From: Sedimenticola sp. | Lineage (GTDB): Bacteria; Pseudomonadota; Gammaproteobacteria; Chromatiales; Chromatiaceae | Direction: 5' to 3' | Length of the DNA: 8,135 nt | Assembly (NCBI GenBank): GCA_030619405.1 | Contig: JAUXBK010000116.1 | Location: 1-8,135 of the forward strand | Shown here: piece after piece, positions 1 to 5,675 of the stretch | Layout: each line of letters opens with the position of its first letter | Numbering within the stretch: position 1 is the stretch's first letter | Translations under genes and position numbers: made by a program | The notes under the pieces: generated by a model | The model's database searches: none | What the model saw: the letters and a program-made list of their open reading frames with translations, nothing else | What the model was told of the DNA's origin: nothing

Positions 1-132
1 ATTTCAGGCGCAAGTAGCGGTTGCGTTAGGGCGGCGGGTTACTCCAGGTGAATCAGGGCGGCCGAGGAAGAGGAAACAGCTGGATTCGCGGGACTTGTTC
101 GGCAAGGAGTGACGGACCAAAACCGTGGTCTA
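1..132. other. No intact gene; possible decayed tail of the cas6-like fragment
   Basis: No reading frame here looks like a complete protein. On the minus strand the cas6-like frame stops at 130-132. The other two frames continue for short stretches: one gives Gly-Asp-Arg-Pro-Arg-Phe-Trp, the other Gly-Phe-Gly-Pro-Ser-Leu-Leu-Ala-Glu-Gln-Val. Either could be the frame-shifted remains of the glycine-rich end of a Cas6 protein, but neither is convincing alone. accA, which follows dnaE in Escherichia coli and many relatives, is not visible before the window ends. No terminator or CRISPR repeat is seen. Confidence 0.4.
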
Positions 133-318
133 TCCCCTATTATGGACCGCGTGATCCAGCAGCAGGAGACCGAACTCCAGCTCTGTTCCGGCATGGAGCG
201 TTCGTGGCGTAGAGCCGCCGAATGCCAGGACCCAGGGGTGCGGCACACCGGCCAGCTGTTTTCCCTTGGCCGCCGGCAGTTGCGGTGTCTCGAAGAAACG
301 GCAGTAATCAGGTTTACG
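133..318 (-). pseudogene. Fragment resembling the C-terminal part of a Cas6 CRISPR RNA endonuclease
   Basis: A 62-codon minus-strand frame, bounded by TAA at 319-321 and TAG at 130-132 and lacking a start codon, reads as real protein. In order it shows Tyr-Cys-Arg-Phe-Phe-Glu-Thr-Pro, then Val-Pro-His-Pro-Trp-Val-Leu, then Leu-His-Ala-Gly-Thr-Glu-Leu-Glu-Phe-Gly-Leu-Leu-Leu-Leu. From memory, this order (Cys/Phe-Glu-Thr-Pro, Pro-x-Pro-[Tyr/Phe/Trp]-Val, then Gly-x-x-Leu-x-Phe-x-Leu-x-Leu) is typical of the C-terminal half of Cas6-family RAMP proteins, which cut CRISPR precursor RNA. The N-terminal half is missing: upstream lies the inverted-repeat element and then dnaE. The glycine-rich end is also interrupted. 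It is best read as a dead remnant of an accessory CRISPR locus. Homology is inferred from pattern memory, not a search. Confidence 0.45.
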
Positions 319-326
319 TTATGCCT

Positions 327-450
327 CACCCCGTCCCTCTCCCGGAGGGTTAAGGGACCCTTTGTCGCGATGCTGGTGGGTAATCCTGACTCCCCGCCCT
401 GCAATCGACTCCTATCTTACCGCCTCTTCCTCCGGGAGAGGGTTGGGGTG
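327..450. repeat. MITE-like element with 22-bp inverted arms over the dnaE 3' end
   Basis: Positions 327-348 and 429-450 are inverted copies matching at 20 of 22 positions. They share CACCCC and CCCTCTCCCGGAGG, with a two-base difference between (GT versus AA). The 80-bp spacer has no gene of its own. As RNA the arms would form a long GC-rich hairpin. The dnaE stop codon (350-352) lies in the loop, one base before the 3' arm. Short repeats with this CCCTCTCCC core are common between genes in many proteobacterial genomes, so this is probably a non-autonomous dispersed repeat. No transposase and no clear target-site duplication are visible. It may also act as a transcription terminator or 3'-end stabiliser for the operon. 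Confidence 0.75.
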
Positions 451-3400
451 AATAGACCACCTCGACCCCCCCTGGCCCCAGCAACCGCTCCAGCCGCCGC
501 AACAGTTCGTCCATCGGCTGTACCTTCCATGCCTCGCCGAAGGCGAGCATCCCCCGGCTATCCGGCCGCCGATAAACGAGTTGGACAGCACAGGGGCCAC
601 CCCGGTAGCCGTCCAGGATCTGCCCCAGCTCGCGGACGAAATCAGCAGCCGATTGCCCCCTCTCTGCCAGCACGCCCCGATCGAGTCTGAGCCGCAGGGA
701 TCCCGCGTGCAGGGCACGGGCCTGCTCGAATGCGATCAGCTGATCCGCCCGGATACTCAGACCACCACGATATTCGTCGTAACTCAGACTACCGGTCACC
801 AGCAATACCTGTTCGCTGGTCAGCAGTTCCCGGTAGGTCTCACAGGCCTCGTTGAATAGAGTCGCCTCGATCCGACCGCTGCGATCATCCAGCAACAGGG
901 TTGCCATATGTCCGTTCTGAGTCTGCCGACGGTTCGCTGAAACCACCAGACCTGCCACCATCACCCGCTGACCACCACGCTTCCGATATCCCTCTCTGTC
1001 CCCCCCCCCTTCGAGAGCGAGCCTGGAGATCCGGCTTACCCCCAGTCCCGTCAGTTCCGGTTCGTAGCGCGCTATGGGATGGCCGGTCAGATAGAGACCC
1101 AGGGTCTCTTTCTCGCCCTGCAGCCTCAGTTCCTCGTCCCACTCATCGGTGTCGTCCGGCACCACCTGCAGATTCCCGGCGGAACGAGGCTCTGGATCAA
1201 CCAGTCCAAACAGGTCTTCCTGCCCTGCCGCCTCCATGGCGTGGTGCTGTTCCGCCATCTTCAGGGCAAGCGGCAGCTGGGCTATGAGGGTTGCCCGGTT
1301 GGCCCCCAGCTCGTCCATGGCTCCCGCCCGGATCAACGATTCCAGCACCCGGCGATTCGCCTTGCGCAGGTCGATTCGGCGGCAGAAATCGAACAGATCC
1401 CGGTAATTGCCCCCGCTCCGGCGGGCATCGATGATACTCTCGATGGCCGACTCTCCCACCCCTTTGATCGCACCCAGGCCATAGATGATCGAGTCCTCGC
1501 CCGCCACCGTAAACATGAATTCCGAACGGTTGACATGGGGCGGGCTGAGCTTCAGCTTCATGCTTCGACACTCATCGATCAGGGGCACTACCTTGTCTGT
1601 CGTATCCATATCCGCAGAGAGTACCGCCGCCATGAAAGCAGCGGGGTAGTGGGCCTTGAGCCAGAGGGTCTGATACGAGACCAGGGCATAGGCGGCAGAG
1701 TGAGACTTGTTGAAACCATACCCGGCAAACTTCTCCATCAGATCGAAAATGTAGCTGGCAGTCTTCTCCTCCACCCCTCGAGCGACCGCACCCTGCATGA
1801 AGATCTCGCGCTGCTTGGCCATCTCCTCCGGCTTTTTCTTGCCCATGGCCCGGCGCAGCAGATCAGCACCCCCCAGTGAATAACCGGCCAGCACCTGGGC
1901 GATCTGCATTACCTGTTCCTGGTAGAGGATGACACCATAAGTCGGCTTGAGGATGGGCTCCAGTGTCGGGTGCGGATAGACCACCTCCTGACGCCCGTGT
2001 TTGCGGGCAATGAAATCATCCACCATCCCTGACTGGAGGGGACCGGGACGAAACAGTGCCACCAGCGCGGTTATATCATCGAAACAGTCAGGCTGCAGCT
2101 TCTTGATCAGCTCCTTCATGCCACGGGATTCCAGTTGGAATACAGCGGTGGTCTGGTACCGTTTCAGCAGCTTGAACGACAGCTCATCGTCCATCGGGAT
2201 GCGTTTGATGTCGAGTGGCTCCAGCCCCTGTTCCTGCCGCTCCCGATTGATGTTTTTCAGAGCCCAGTCGACAATGGTAAGGGTACGCAGCCCCAGAAAG
2301 TCAAACTTCACCAGCCCCACCTGTTCCACGTCATCCTTGTCGAACTGGGTCACCAGATTCTCACCACCCGATTCACAGTAGAGGGGAGTAAAGTCCGTCA
2401 GCACCGTCGGTGCGATAACCACACCTCCGGCGTGTTTTCCCGCATTACGGGTAAGACCCTCCAGCTTCCGCGCCATATCGATAAGCTGGGTCACCTCCTC
2501 CTCGTCACGATAGGCGCGACCCAGATCCTCACTCTCTTCCAGAGCTTTTTTCAGGGTCATGCCAATTTCGAACGGGATCATCTTGGCAATCCGGTCGGTG
2601 AAGCCGTAGGGGTGTCCCAGCACCCTGCCTACATCACGCACTACCGCCTTGGCCGTCATCGAGCCATAGGTGATGATCTGGGAGACGGAATCACGGCCAT
2701 AACGCCGCGCCACGTAGTCGATCACCAGGTCCCGCTTGTCCATGCAGAAGTCGATATCGAAATCGGGCATGGAGACCCGTTCCGGGTTGAGGAATCGCTC
2801 AAACAGCAGTTCGTGTTCGATCGGGTCCAGGTCGGTGATCTTCAGTGCATAGGCCACCAGCGATCCGGCGCCGGAGCCACGCCCCGGTCCCACCGGGATA
2901 TCGTTGTCCTTGGCCCACTGGATGAAGTCGGCAACGATCAGAAAATACCCCGGAAAGCCCATCTGGTTGATCACGTTCAGCTCGATCTGCAGCCGCTCGT
3001 CGTACACCGGCCGTTTCTCCGCGATCCTCTGCACGTCGGACTCGAATATGTGCTGCAGCCGCCACTCCAGCCCCTTGCGTGCCTCCTGATTGAAGAATCC
3101 CTCAAGCGTCATGCCGTCGGGCACGGGAAAATCAGGCAGGAAGTTTTCTCCCAGGGTCAGTTCGAGATTGCAGCGCCGCGCAATCTCCACACTGTTCTCC
3201 AGTGCCTCCGGTATATCGGAGAAGAGTTCGCCCATCTCTTCCGGGTTGCGGAGATACTGCTGCTCGCTGTAGTTCTTCGGTCGCCGGGCATCATCCAGTG
3301 TCCGACCCTCGTGGATGCAGACCCGCAACTCGTGGGCGCCGAAGTCCTCTGGTTGGAGAAACCGGACATCGTTGGTGGCCACCACCGGCACAGCCCGCCT

Positions 3401-3973
3401 GCTGGCGAGATCCACGCTGGTGTGGAGGCACTGTTCCTCCCGCTCCCGACCGGTACGGTTCAACTCCAGGTAAAAGCGGTCACCAAACACCTCCAGCCAA
3501 TGGCTGAGGCAGGCATCCGCCTGTTCAGCGCTCCCCGCCAGCAGCGCACTGCCCACGTCCCCCTCCCTGCCACCAGAGAGTGCAATGATACCGTCGCAGC
3601 TCTCCCGGCTCAGCCAGGAACGATCCAGCATCGGTCGTCCCAGGTGCTGCCCCTCCCGATAGCTGCGGGAGACCAGACGGGTTATGTTTCTGTAGCCTCG
3701 ATGGTTCTGTATCAGCAGCAGCAACCGAAAGGGTCGGTTGACATTCGCCGGGTCCCGCACCCAGACATCGACCCCGAAAATCGGTTTTACCCCGGCACTC
3801 ATGGCCGCCTTGTAGAACTTGACCAGGGAGAAGAGGTTGCACTGGTCGGTCACCGCCACGGCAGGCATGCCGGCTTCGGCCACTGCGTTGACCAGGGGCT
3901 TTATCCGCACCAGGCCATCGACCAGGGAGTACTCGGAGTGAAGACGGAGATGAACGAAACCGGGTGCAGTCAT
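350..3973 (-). CDS. dnaE: DNA polymerase III alpha subunit (replicative polymerase)
   Basis: Catalytic subunit of the chromosomal replicase; it extends DNA within the holoenzyme with the epsilon proofreader and the beta clamp. The 1207-residue product begins with a PHP domain (about residues 6-270, opening Phe-Val-His-Leu-Arg-Leu-His-Ser). The family-C polymerase core follows, with catalytic aspartates at D404 and D406 (Pro-Asp-Phe-Asp-Ile-Asp) and D558 (Lys-Phe-Asp-Phe-Leu-Gly), each offset by three from Escherichia coli D401, D403 and D555. A helix-hairpin-helix region lies near 830-890, a beta-clamp peptide Gln-Glu-Asp-Leu-Phe at 918-922, and an OB fold at about 1004-1080. The ATG is 8 bp after the rnhB stop with no nearby Shine-Dalgarno sequence, suggesting translational coupling. 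The normal end probably lies near Tyr1174 (E. coli DnaE has 1160 residues); residues 1175-1207 are encoded by the inverted-repeat element. A ten-G run encodes residues 989-991. Confidence 0.97.
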   Translation of the reverse strand: MTAPGFVHLRLHSEYSLVDGLVRIKPLVNAVAEAGMPAVAVTDQCNLFSLVKFYKAAMSAGVKPIFGVDVWVRDPANVNRPFRLLLLIQNHRGYRNITRLVSRSYREGQHLGRPMLDRSWLSRESCDGIIALSGGREGDVGSALLAGSAEQADACLSHWLEVFGDRFYLELNRTGREREEQCLHTSVDLASRRAVPVVATNDVRFLQPEDFGAHELRVCIHEGRTLDDARRPKNYSEQQYLRNPEEMGELFSDIPEALENSVEIARRCNLELTLGENFLPDFPVPDGMTLEGFFNQEARKGLEWRLQHIFESDVQRIAEKRPVYDERLQIELNVINQMGFPGYFLIVADFIQWAKDNDIPVGPGRGSGAGSLVAYALKITDLDPIEHELLFERFLNPERVSMPDFDIDFCMDKRDLVIDYVARRYGRDSVSQIITYGSMTAKAVVRDVGRVLGHPYGFTDRIAKMIPFEIGMTLKKALEESEDLGRAYRDEEEVTQLIDMARKLEGLTRNAGKHAGGVVIAPTVLTDFTPLYCESGGENLVTQFDKDDVEQVGLVKFDFLGLRTLTIVDWALKNINRERQEQGLEPLDIKRIPMDDELSFKLLKRYQTTAVFQLESRGMKELIKKLQPDCFDDITALVALFRPGPLQSGMVDDFIARKHGRQEVVYPHPTLEPILKPTYGVILYQEQVMQIAQVLAGYSLGGADLLRRAMGKKKPEEMAKQREIFMQGAVARGVEEKTASYIFDLMEKFAGYGFNKSHSAAYALVSYQTLWLKAHYPAAFMAAVLSADMDTTDKVVPLIDECRSMKLKLSPPHVNRSEFMFTVAGEDSIIYGLGAIKGVGESAIESIIDARRSGGNYRDLFDFCRRIDLRKANRRVLESLIRAGAMDELGANRATLIAQLPLALKMAEQHHAMEAAGQEDLFGLVDPEPRSAGNLQVVPDDTDEWDEELRLQGEKETLGLYLTGHPIARYEPELTGLGVSRISRLALEGGGDREGYRKRGGQRVMVAGLVVSANRRQTQNGHMATLLLDDRSGRIEATLFNEACETYRELLTSEQVLLVTGSLSYDEYRGGLSIRADQLIAFEQARALHAGSLRLRLDRGVLAERGQSAADFVRELGQILDGYRGGPCAVQLVYRRPDSRGMLAFGEAWKVQPMDELLRRLERLLGPGGVEVVYSPQPSPGGRGGKIGVDCRAGSQDYPPASRQRVP
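1000..1009 (-). repeat. Ten-G mononucleotide run inside dnaE
   Basis: The plus strand has ten consecutive C, so the dnaE coding strand has ten consecutive G. The run encodes Gly989-Gly991 and the first base of the Asp992 codon. It sits in the linker between the clamp-binding region and the OB fold. The frame is intact on both sides, so the run is in the productive length here. Runs this long slip during replication and can shift transcription or translation frames. Confidence 0.9.
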
Positions 3974-3981
3974 GCTGGAAG

Positions 3982-4575
3982 TCAGGAATTCTCCAGCAAG
4001 CGCCTCACCGGGCGGAACGAGCGACGGTGGATGGCGGTCACCCCCAGGGTCGCAAGGGCTTCGATATGTGCTCTGGTGGGGTAGCCCTTGTGTCGTGCGA
4101 AATCATAGCCTGGGTACTGCGCATCCAGCGCCTCCATCTCCCGATCCCTTGCCACTTTGGCCAGGATCGAGGCGGCACTGATGGACGGCACACTGGCATC
4201 CCCCCCCACGATGGCCTCGGCACTGCAGGGGAGACCCGAAGGACAGCGATTGCCATCGATCAAGGCGTGCTGGACTACGACCGGCAGTGCCTGCACCGCC
4301 CGGCGCATGGCGAGCAGGCTGGCCTGAAGTATATTCAAACGATCGATCTCTTCCACCTCGGCCCGCCCCAGAGCCCATCCCAAGGCGTGTTCCCGGATCG
4401 CCCGGTCCAGTGTTTCACGATGTTTCGGTGTCAGCTTCTTGGAGTCTGCCAACCCCGGGATGGTGCATCCAGGGTTCAGGACGACGGCGGCCGCCACCAC
4501 CGGTCCCGCCAGTGGCCCCCGGCCCACTTCGTCCACGCCGGCGCACAGCAGTTGCGCTCTTTTCCGCTCACACAT
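3982..4575 (-). CDS. rnhB: Ribonuclease HII
   Basis: Cuts the RNA strand of RNA-DNA hybrids and starts removal of ribonucleotides misincorporated into DNA, in the cytoplasm. The 197-residue protein shows the type 2 RNase H pattern: Gly-Val-Asp-Glu-Val-Gly-Arg-Gly with D15 and E16, Leu-Ile-Asp-Gly-Asn at D107, and Gly-Gly-Asp at D126 followed by Ile-Ser-Ala-Ala-Ser-Ile-Leu-Ala-Lys. These match the four metal-binding acids of Escherichia coli RnhB (D16, E17, D108, D126). The chosen ATG (4573-4575) lies inside the last codons of fabZ, giving an 8-bp overlap. An upstream in-frame ATG at 4656 would add 27 residues unlike the family and lie wholly within fabZ, so it is rejected. No Shine-Dalgarno sequence is obvious; coupling to fabZ is likely. 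lpxA and lpxB, which usually separate fabZ from rnhB, are absent. An eight-G run (4200-4207) spans Val-Gly-Gly-Asp126. Confidence 0.95.
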   Translation of the reverse strand: MCERKRAQLLCAGVDEVGRGPLAGPVVAAAVVLNPGCTIPGLADSKKLTPKHRETLDRAIREHALGWALGRAEVEEIDRLNILQASLLAMRRAVQALPVVVQHALIDGNRCPSGLPCSAEAIVGGDASVPSISAASILAKVARDREMEALDAQYPGYDFARHKGYPTRAHIEALATLGVTAIHRRSFRPVRRLLENS

Positions 4576-5014
4576 CGAAGTTGCGTGCGGTGCACATGAT
4601 CTCAGCTGAAGCGACCAGCTTGCCATCCACCCTGGCGACGCCTGAAAAAATGCCAATACCCCGCTTGAAGGCCTTCTGGGTCACCTCAAGATACAGCTGA
4701 TCGCCCGGTTCCACCGGCCGCTTGAAGCGGGCCTTATCGATCCCGACGAACAGGTAGATATAGTTTTTACTGACATGCTCCGGGTTGGACTCCATCGCCA
4801 GCAGGCCGGTGGCCTGGGCCATCGCCTCGACGATGAGCACCCCCGGCATCACCGGGCGAATGGGGAAATGGCCGTTGAAAAAGGGTTCGTTGTAGCTGAC
4901 ATTCTTGATCCCGAGCAGGCGTTTGTCCTTTTCGAACTCCAGCACCCGGTCGATCAGGAGGAAAGGGTACCTGTGGGGCAACAGACTCAGTATCTTGTTG
5001 ATATCCATGACCAT
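4568..5014 (-). CDS. fabZ: (3R)-hydroxyacyl-ACP dehydratase FabZ
   Basis: Dehydrates 3-hydroxyacyl carrier protein to the trans-2-enoyl form in the elongation cycle of type II fatty acid synthesis. The 148-residue protein is close to the Escherichia coli length (151). It has the hot-dog fold signature: Leu-Pro-His-Arg-Tyr-Pro-Phe-Leu-Leu-Ile-Asp-Arg near the N-terminus, then Gly-His-Phe-Pro with catalytic His49, and Pro-Gly-Val-Leu-Ile-Val-Glu-Ala-Met-Ala-Gln with catalytic Glu63. The first ATG is preferred over the one two codons later because GGGGAG (5023-5028) lies 8 nt upstream. FabZ competes with the lipid A pathway for hydroxyacyl-ACP, which is the usual explanation for its place among lpx genes. 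Here neither lpxD upstream nor lpxA-lpxB downstream is present. Confidence 0.96.
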   Translation of the reverse strand: MVMDINKILSLLPHRYPFLLIDRVLEFEKDKRLLGIKNVSYNEPFFNGHFPIRPVMPGVLIVEAMAQATGLLAMESNPEHVSKNYIYLFVGIDKARFKRPVEPGDQLYLEVTQKAFKRGIGIFSGVARVDGKLVASAEIMCTARNFDV

Positions 5015-5020
5015 CTAAAC

Positions 5021-5028
5021 TTCTCCCC
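5021..5028 (-). promoter_or_regulatory. Ribosome binding site of fabZ
   Basis: The minus strand reads GGGGAGAA, with the GGGGAG core ending 8 nt before the ATG at 5012-5014. This supports the first of two close ATG codons as the fabZ start. Confidence 0.7.
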
Positions 5029-5029
5029 T

Positions 5030-5054
5030 GCCACCGGCCAAGAGCCGGCCTGGC
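5030..5054 (-). other. Small GC-rich stem-loop just upstream of the fabZ ribosome site
   Basis: GCCA plus CCGGC (5030-5038) can pair with GCCGG (5044-5048) and TGGC (5051-5054), with a two-base bulge and a five-base loop. On the minus strand it is followed by the fabZ ribosome binding site rather than a T run, so it does not look like a simple terminator. It could be an RNA processing or translation-control hairpin, or chance in GC-rich DNA. It lies in the 116-bp skp-fabZ gap (5015-5130), where lpxD would normally be; I see no lpxD remnant in that gap. Confidence 0.35.
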
Positions 5055-5130
5055 ACTAAATACCAATTAAAACAGCTACTGTTCCACTACCCGTGCTGTG
5101 GCAGCCCGCCCGTGCTACCACCCACCGCCC

Positions 5131-5655
5131 TTATTTCTTGGACGACTTGTACTTCTCTTTCAGGTGCTGCAGCACTTTGTTGGTCAAGTCTGCCCGCTTG
5201 CTGGCATACACTACACCAACACTGAGAATTACATCGATTTTCTGCTCTTTGCCAATCTGGTGAACCACTTCCGTAACTATCTGTGAAAGCTTGTTCAACT
5301 CCTCGTTACGGCGCAGATTGAGATCCTCCCGGTACTCGTCGCTGGTGGCCTTCAGTTTGCGGCGACGGGAACGGATATCCTGCTCCAGGCGCTTGACCTC
5401 GGCGGCGCTCATAATGGCGCCATCCCGGTTCAGCTTCTCCTCCAGCTTCTTCACCTGCCTCTGTTTACTCAGCAGATCCTGGTTGCGGCGCTTGAACTCC
5501 CGTTCCAGGGACTTGAGAACCCCTTCGTACTGGGGCGACCGTTTTGCCACCTCGGTAGCATCCACCACGCCGATCCGGAACCCCTCCGCCGATATGGCTG
5601 CCATCGGCAGGGTCAGACAGATCGCAATAAAGATAATCGATAGTCGCTTTCTCAA
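5131..5655 (-). CDS. skp: Periplasmic chaperone Skp/OmpH
   Basis: Holds unfolded outer-membrane proteins in the periplasm and delivers them towards the BAM complex. The 174-residue precursor (Escherichia coli Skp, 161) has a signal peptide: Met-Arg-Lys-Arg, a hydrophobic stretch, and likely cleavage after Ile-Ser-Ala at residue 23. The mature part starts with Arg-Ile-Gly-Val-Val-Asp, continues as a long charged coiled coil (about 45-125, rich in Lys, Arg, Glu, Gln) that forms the tentacles, and ends with Val-Val-Tyr-Ala-Ser and a basic tail, as is usual for the family. The start is TTG (5653-5655), chosen because it opens the signal peptide and has GGAG (5663-5666) 7 nt upstream. A nearby ATG lies in another frame. 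The gene follows bamA after 20 bp, so the client chaperone and the insertase are probably co-transcribed. Confidence 0.93.
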   Translation of the reverse strand: MRKRLSIIFIAICLTLPMAAISAEGFRIGVVDATEVAKRSPQYEGVLKSLEREFKRRNQDLLSKQRQVKKLEEKLNRDGAIMSAAEVKRLEQDIRSRRRKLKATSDEYREDLNLRRNEELNKLSQIVTEVVHQIGKEQKIDVILSVGVVYASKRADLTNKVLQHLKEKYKSSKK

Positions 5656-5660
5656 GGTAT

Positions 5661-5666
5661 TTCTCC
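5661..5666 (-). promoter_or_regulatory. Ribosome binding site of skp, supporting a TTG start
   Basis: GGAGAA on the minus strand, with GGAG 7 nt before the TTG at 5653-5655, in the 20-bp gap after the bamA stop. No in-frame ATG offers a better start for the signal peptide. Confidence 0.6.
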
Positions 5667-5675
5667 ATCAAACAA

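Noticed and set aside
1..40. TAACCCGCCG-like and TAACGCAACCGC-like words suggesting a dispersed or CRISPR-type repeat
   Set aside because: There is only one partial copy, with no regular spacing, so a repeat or array cannot be supported.
39..404. A 121-codon minus-strand frame starting inside the repeat element
   Set aside because: It is Ser/Arg-rich and overlaps the more protein-like cas6-like frame. Its tail may be the shifted end of that fragment, but it is not a gene by itself.
109..690. A 193-codon plus-strand open frame over the cas6-like fragment, the repeat and the dnaE end
   Set aside because: It crosses three unrelated segments and is low-complexity (Arg, Pro, Ala), with no domain; it is a chance frame.
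1079..1879. A 266-codon plus-strand open frame
   Set aside because: It is a shadow of dnaE without recognisable protein features.
2135..4084. A 649-codon open frame on the plus strand
   Set aside because: It lies wholly antisense to dnaE and the rnhB end, has no recognisable domain, and its composition fits the complement of a real gene in GC-rich DNA.
4576..4656. An N-terminal extension of rnhB to an upstream ATG
   Set aside because: The extra 27 residues lie wholly within fabZ and do not resemble RNase HII; the ATG at 4573-4575 gives a normal N-terminus.
5063..5095. A sigma-E-type promoter beginning with GGAAC in the skp-fabZ gap
   Set aside because: No acceptable -10 element lies at the required spacing.
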